From Wenzhouxiangella sp. (GTDB lineage: Bacteria; Pseudomonadota; Gammaproteobacteria; Xanthomonadales; Wenzhouxiangellaceae), in assembly GCA_007135355.1 (NCBI GenBank), contig SLJA01000105.1, positions 1 through 10,127 on the forward strand: a DNA stretch of 10,127 nt, written 5' to 3'. Positions 7,263-10,127 of the stretch are shown in pieces. Every line of letters starts with the position of its first letter. Within the stretch, counting starts at the first letter, position 1. The notes under the pieces are model-generated. The model searched no databases and was not told the DNA's origin. It worked only from the letters and a program-made list of their open reading frames with translations. The position numbers were made by a program, and so were the translations under genes.

Positions 7263-7934
7263 TCAGCCGGGCGCGGAGCCTTTGTATTTGCCGATCACGA
7301 CCACGGTCTTGCCCGAGGCGCGCAGCATGCCGTCTTCTTCCAGGGTCTTCATGACCCGACCGGCCATTTCGCGCGAGCAGCCGACAATTCGGCTCAATTC
7401 CTGGCGTGTGACCCGGATCTGTGTTCCGTCGGGATGAGACAAGGCATCCGGCTGATTGCACAGGTCGATCAGGGCCTTGGCAATGCGACCCTGGGTGTCA
7501 AGGAAGGCCAGATGCAAGACCTTGCGCCGGGCCTGCAGCAGCCGCTGGGCCAGTTTGGACCCGATGGCCGTCATGATTTCTACCGCATGGTCCTTGAGCT
7601 CCGCGTCCAGCGCGCTGCGCAGGCGGTCATACGGGATCTCGGCCAGTTCGCAGGCCGATCGGGCCTGCACTTTGACCTCGCGCTCCCGGGCTTTCATGAA
7701 CAGCCCCATTTCACCGACAAAGTCGCCCGGATTGAGATAACTCAGGACCAGTTCGCGGCCGTCCGCATCGCTGGTTGAGACCGACAGCGAGCCATCAACG
7801 ACATAGAGCAAGGTCTGGCTCTCGTCGCCTGGATGAATAATCGTTTGCCGAGCGTTGAAATGACGGCGCTCGCACAGCCCAAGCAGCTGGTCCATCGCTT
7901 CGCGGTCAACTGGATAAAAATGCGGCTCGCTCAT
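7263..7934 (-). CDS. clp: CRP/FNR-family transcription regulator, Clp-like
   Basis: This is a 223-residue global-regulator homologue. Residues 15-125 form the cyclic-nucleotide-binding beta-roll (LSYLNPGDFVGEMGLF, 64-79), followed by the long dimerisation helix (about 120-145). A winged helix-turn-helix follows, with VTRQELSRIVGCSREMAGRV (175-194) as its recognition region. In E. coli CRP, Arg and Ser at the end of the pocket hold the cAMP phosphate. Here the pair is Arg85-Glu86. In my alignment Glu86 falls on Glu99 of Xanthomonas Clp, a residue reported to be needed for cyclic di-GMP binding. SREMAGRV also follows Clp more closely than the SRETVGRI of CRP. I infer a c-di-GMP-sensing Clp rather than a strict cAMP receptor. 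There are no FNR-type N-terminal cysteines (the only early one is Cys21). The gene is divergent from speD; I recall vfr and speD being close neighbours in Pseudomonas as well. The start at 7934 gives a normal family N-terminus. Confidence 0.9.
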   Translation of the reverse strand: MSEPHFYPVDREAMDQLLGLCERRHFNARQTIIHPGDESQTLLYVVDGSLSVSTSDADGRELVLSYLNPGDFVGEMGLFMKAREREVKVQARSACELAEIPYDRLRSALDAELKDHAVEIMTAIGSKLAQRLLQARRKVLHLAFLDTQGRIAKALIDLCNQPDALSHPDGTQIRVTRQELSRIVGCSREMAGRVMKTLEEDGMLRASGKTVVVIGKYKGSAPG

Positions 7935-7949
7935 GACATCTGTTCAGGG

Positions 7950-7966
7950 TTGATGCGTGGGATCAA
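7950..7966. promoter_or_regulatory. Inverted repeat TTGAT-N7-ATCAA in the clp leader
   Basis: A perfect 5-bp inverted repeat with a 7-nt spacer is centred about 24 bp upstream of the clp start codon. The half-sites match those of the FNR box, but the spacer there is 4 nt, and CRP sites use TGTGA-N6-TCACA, so it fits neither family exactly. Its place in the leader of a CRP-family gene makes an autoregulatory operator conceivable. It may equally be chance, and its right half overlaps the T-tract of the neighbouring terminator-like element. Confidence 0.3.
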
Positions 7967-7996
7967 AAACGGTCGGCGATGGCCAATCGCCGAACC
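7965..7996 (-). terminator. Intrinsic-terminator-like hairpin facing clp
   Basis: Read on the minus strand, an 8-bp perfect GC-rich stem (TCGGCGAT paired with ATCGCCGA, 5-nt loop 7985-7981) is extended by two more G-C pairs past one bulged A. The stem ends at 7971; after one G comes a run of five T (7969-7965). This is the standard form of a rho-independent terminator for leftward transcription. On the plus strand no T-run follows the hairpin, so it is one-directional. It sits about 30 bp before the clp start, between divergent genes, where no upstream leftward gene ends. It may stop antisense read-through from the right or attenuate clp. Confidence 0.6.
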
Positions 7997-8051
7997 GCAT
8001 CAGGAATAATGATAGCCTTTTATCGACCTTCAGATGACTTGCTCTGGAATC

Positions 8052-8843
8052 ATGCCCAAGCGCCGCATCAAGCTTCACGGTTTCAACAACCTGACCAAGG
8101 CACTGAGCTTCAACATTTACGATGTCTGCTACGCCACCACGCTGGAACAGCGTCAGCGCTACATCGCTTATGTCGATGAAGCCTATAACGCAGAGCGCTT
8201 GACGCAAATTCTGACCGATGTTTCCAACATCATCGGCGCCAATATCCTCAATATCGCACGGCAGGACTATGACCCCCAGGGCGCCAGCGTGACAATGCTG
8301 ATCGCCGAAGAGCCGGTAGTCAGTGATCCGAATGCCGGGCTTGCCGGTCCGGGTCCCTTGCCGGATAAGGTGCTGGGGCATCTCGACAAGAGCCACATCA
8401 CCGTTCACACCTATCCGGAAAGTCATCCGCACGATGGCATTTGTACTTTCCGAGCCGATATCGACGTGGCGACATGCGGCGTCATCTCACCGCTCAAGGC
8501 ACTGAATTATCTCATCCACAGTTTTGAGTCCGATATCGTGACCGTCGACTATCGGGTGCGCGGCTTTACCCGGGATGTGCGCGGTCGTAAACACTTCATC
8601 GATCACAAAATCAGCTCTATCCAGGATTTTTTCAGTCGTGATACCCAGCGCGCATACGACATGATCGATGTCAACGTGTACCAGGAGAACCTGTTCCATA
8701 CCAAGATGCGGCTGAAAAATTTTGATCTGGATAACTATCTGTTCGCCACCCGCGCCGAGGATATTGATGCGCGGGAACGCAATCGCATCGAGCGTCGCCT
8801 GAAACAGGAAATCCAGGAGTTGTTTTACGGCCGCAATCTTTGA
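8052..8843 (+). CDS. speD: S-adenosylmethionine decarboxylase proenzyme (SpeD)
   Basis: This enzyme makes decarboxylated S-adenosylmethionine, the aminopropyl donor for spermidine synthesis. The 263-residue product follows E. coli SpeD (264 aa) closely throughout: KLHGFNNLTKALSF (7-20), IIGANILNIARQDY (60-73), DKSHI (112-116), TYPESHP (120-126) and CGVISPLKALNYLIH (142-156), ending in YYGRN-like FYGRNL. The chain is expected to cleave itself between Lys113 and Ser114, turning Ser114 into the pyruvoyl cofactor; E. coli cleaves at Lys111-Ser112. It belongs to the long enterobacterial class, not the short archaeal/Bacillus SpeH type. An ATG at 8034 would add six residues. The ATG at 8052 (MPKRRIKLHGF) fits the family start, though the GGA at 8046-8048 is very close for a ribosome site. 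No speE is in the window. Divergent from clp and convergent with the ATPase gene. Confidence 0.96.
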   Translation: MPKRRIKLHGFNNLTKALSFNIYDVCYATTLEQRQRYIAYVDEAYNAERLTQILTDVSNIIGANILNIARQDYDPQGASVTMLIAEEPVVSDPNAGLAGPGPLPDKVLGHLDKSHITVHTYPESHPHDGICTFRADIDVATCGVISPLKALNYLIHSFESDIVTVDYRVRGFTRDVRGRKHFIDHKISSIQDFFSRDTQRAYDMIDVNVYQENLFHTKMRLKNFDLDNYLFATRAEDIDARERNRIERRLKQEIQELFYGRNL

Positions 8844-8882
8844 ACATCATGCCGCGCTGAGCTTGGCACATGCGGTTTAGCC

Positions 8883-10127
8883 TCAAGCAGACTCGACCGG
8901 CCGGCGCAGGGGATCAGCCACGGCCTCGGACAAGGCTTGCAGCAGCACTTGTGACTGTTCGATCGACAGGCCCGTTTGCATAGCCAGATCGGCCGCCGTC
9001 ATGGACGGCGTCGACGTCCCGCCGCCCAGGTAACCCTGATCCTGCAACCATTCGCCCAGTTGCTCATTGACCTCGGATCGGAAGCGGGGGACGGCGCCTT
9101 CACCCAGCCGTTGCAGCAGCGCCTTTGGATCCCCGCCCAGTTCAGCAGCCAGCTCGGCGACCCGGGGCAGAAATCTGTCGCTGAGCAGCCCGGTTGCATG
9201 CAGCGCGGCCATGTCGACCGGGCGATCGTGGTGCTCGCGCCAGTCATTCAGGAATAGCCTGCCCGCTTTGGTCAGGGCGCGCAGACGTTCAAGGTCGTCG
9301 TTATCCAAAGGCAGGCCGGCGGTGTTGTTTGACTCGGCGTGCTGCAGCAGGCGCTGCAGTTCACCCAGGTGGTTGACGCCTGCCTCCATCAACCGTCGAG
9401 CCAGTGGCAGCTCTTCGCTCAGCAGATGGGCGACGTGGATCTGGCCGGCGTTCTGCCACGGATCAATCGCCGGCACGCCGACGGCTTTTGCCCACTGGGC
9501 ACGGTCCATCTGTTCGGGGTCGGGGATCGGCTCTGCCGGACGCGCGCGCGCCGGCATGTGGAATTCCAATTGCCGGATATCGTCTTTTCTGACTTTGGCC
9601 ATGTCCACCGCATGCGGCTCCAGGCCCTCGCCTAGCCATTCCCACCAGGCCTGAGCATCGTCGCTTTGCGCCGTCAGATAAAACAGTTGTCGACCGTTAT
9701 CGATCAGCGTGCGCACGGCGCCGACGACGGCGCGATATCGATCGGCATCGCTGGTGGTCAGTACTTCATCCATGAACACAGGTAGCGGTTCGTTTTGTTG
9801 TTCCTGTTGCTCGATCCAGGCGAGCCGAACCGCGAGCATGAACTGGGCGCGACCGCCTGTCGACAATTGATCCAGCGGGTGACGTCGGTCATTGAGGGTG
9901 TCGATGGCAAGAAATTCGCCGTCCTCGAACAGCAGTCGGTAACGATGGCGGGTGAAGGTATCCAGCCAGCGATCGGCGGCAGCCAGCAGCGCCGGCTCGT
10001 GCTGAAGTCGATAGGCCGAGCGAATGTCTTCGATCAGGTAGTGCCCGGCAGCCGCGATCATCTGCGCCTCCAGCTCAGCGCCCAGGCGCTCGTGCAGTTG
10101 CTCAAGCTCGGCGCCCATACGCTCCAG
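8883..10127 (-). CDS. SMC/Rad50-like (ABC-type) ATPase, C-terminal part with long extension (cut by window edge)
   Basis: The last 414 residues of a leftward gene are visible. The frame is open through the right edge, so the ATG at 10118 is probably internal. Numbering from that Met, a charged helical stretch (1-60, probably the returning coiled coil) leads into the C-terminal ATPase lobe. It has the ABC signature LSTGGR (85-90) and Walker B LPVFMDE (112-118, Asp117 and Glu118), followed by the D-loop TTSDADR (121-127). The H-loop region reads YLTAQ (147-151), with Gln where many ABC ATPases have His. The lobe resembles RecF/SbcC/YhaN-type DNA-repair ATPases. The Walker A lobe must lie outside the window. 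About 230 further residues (180-411) follow and are not part of any SMC head I know. They are helical, with helix-hairpin-helix-like stretches near 236-258 and 375-400, which suggests DNA or protein binding. The exact family and partner are unknown. Only 39 bp separate the stop from the speD stop. Confidence 0.75.
   Translation of the reverse strand: MERMGAELEQLHERLGAELEAQMIAAAGHYLIEDIRSAYRLQHEPALLAAADRWLDTFTRHRYRLLFEDGEFLAIDTLNDRRHPLDQLSTGGRAQFMLAVRLAWIEQQEQQNEPLPVFMDEVLTTSDADRYRAVVGAVRTLIDNGRQLFYLTAQSDDAQAWWEWLGEGLEPHAVDMAKVRKDDIRQLEFHMPARARPAEPIPDPEQMDRAQWAKAVGVPAIDPWQNAGQIHVAHLLSEELPLARRLMEAGVNHLGELQRLLQHAESNNTAGLPLDNDDLERLRALTKAGRLFLNDWREHHDRPVDMAALHATGLLSDRFLPRVAELAAELGGDPKALLQRLGEGAVPRFRSEVNEQLGEWLQDQGYLGGGTSTPSMTAADLAMQTGLSIEQSQVLLQALSEAVADPLRRPVESA

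Larger units (their letters stand above)
7935..8051. promoter_or_regulatory. Divergent intergenic region between clp and speD
   Basis: This 117-bp spacer lies between two divergent starts. It is richer in A/T than its flanks from about 8001 to 8025 and contains AATAAT at 8005-8010 (plus strand), a possible -10 for speD, and TATCAT at 8014-8009 (minus strand), a possible -10 for clp. Neither has a good -35. The two boxes overlap, so the two promoters would compete if both are real. The clp side also holds a terminator-like hairpin and an inverted repeat, listed separately. No TGTGA-N6-TCACA CRP site was seen. Confidence 0.35.

Noticed and set aside
7260..7290. Possible plus-strand terminator for the phosphatase gene (GGCTC/GAGCC stem followed by a T-rich stretch)
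   Set aside because: The stem is only 5 bp with an 11-nt loop, the T-tract is interrupted, and it lies inside the last codons of clp; too weak to call.
8844..8882. Terminator between convergent speD and the ATPase gene
   Set aside because: Only a 4-bp CCGC/GCGG stem with a 17-nt loop could be drawn, so no terminator is supported here.
1..10127. CRISPR arrays, tRNA or rRNA genes, insertion sequences, prophage genes
   Set aside because: No regularly spaced direct repeats, RNA gene signatures, transposase motifs or terminal inverted repeats were seen on reading both strands.

Overview
The window is GC-rich, densely coded bacterial DNA, almost certainly gammaproteobacterial. Two features point to the Xanthomonadales (Lysobacterales) side of that class. 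One is a single-chain aspartate kinase–diaminopimelate decarboxylase fusion. The other is a CRP homologue whose nucleotide pocket carries the Arg-Glu pair of Xanthomonas Clp instead of the Arg-Ser pair of E. coli CRP. The placement is inference from remembered protein sequences; no database was searched.

Layout from left to right. The left edge cuts a minus-strand gene whose first 79 codons look like the leader of a Ser/Thr protein kinase. Upstream of it, on the same strand, is parE (topoisomerase IV subunit B). parE is divergent from a plus-strand glycerolipid acyltransferase of the PlsC superfamily with a membrane-associated C-terminal half. That gene runs tail-to-tail into the large minus-strand lysAC fusion, and the two coding regions share 40 bp. 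Divergent from lysAC is a plus-strand PP2C-type Ser/Thr phosphatase. It converges with a minus-strand Clp/CRP regulator that is divergent from speD (S-adenosylmethionine decarboxylase). The 117-bp clp–speD spacer holds a good leftward-facing intrinsic terminator and an inverted repeat. The right edge cuts a minus-strand SMC/Rad50-like ATPase that has the ABC signature, Walker B and D-loop, followed by an unusually long C-terminal extension.

Functionally this is mostly chromosomal housekeeping: DNA decatenation, phospholipid acylation, lysine and cell-wall precursor synthesis, and spermidine synthesis. Signalling genes are interleaved: a kinase, a phosphatase and a probable c-di-GMP-responsive regulator. 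No mobile element, CRISPR array, rRNA or tRNA was found, and no gap between genes exceeds 300 bases. The least explained pieces are the SMC-like ATPase with its extra C-terminal region and the orphan terminator in front of clp. I do not see clear evidence for a complete new system inside this window.
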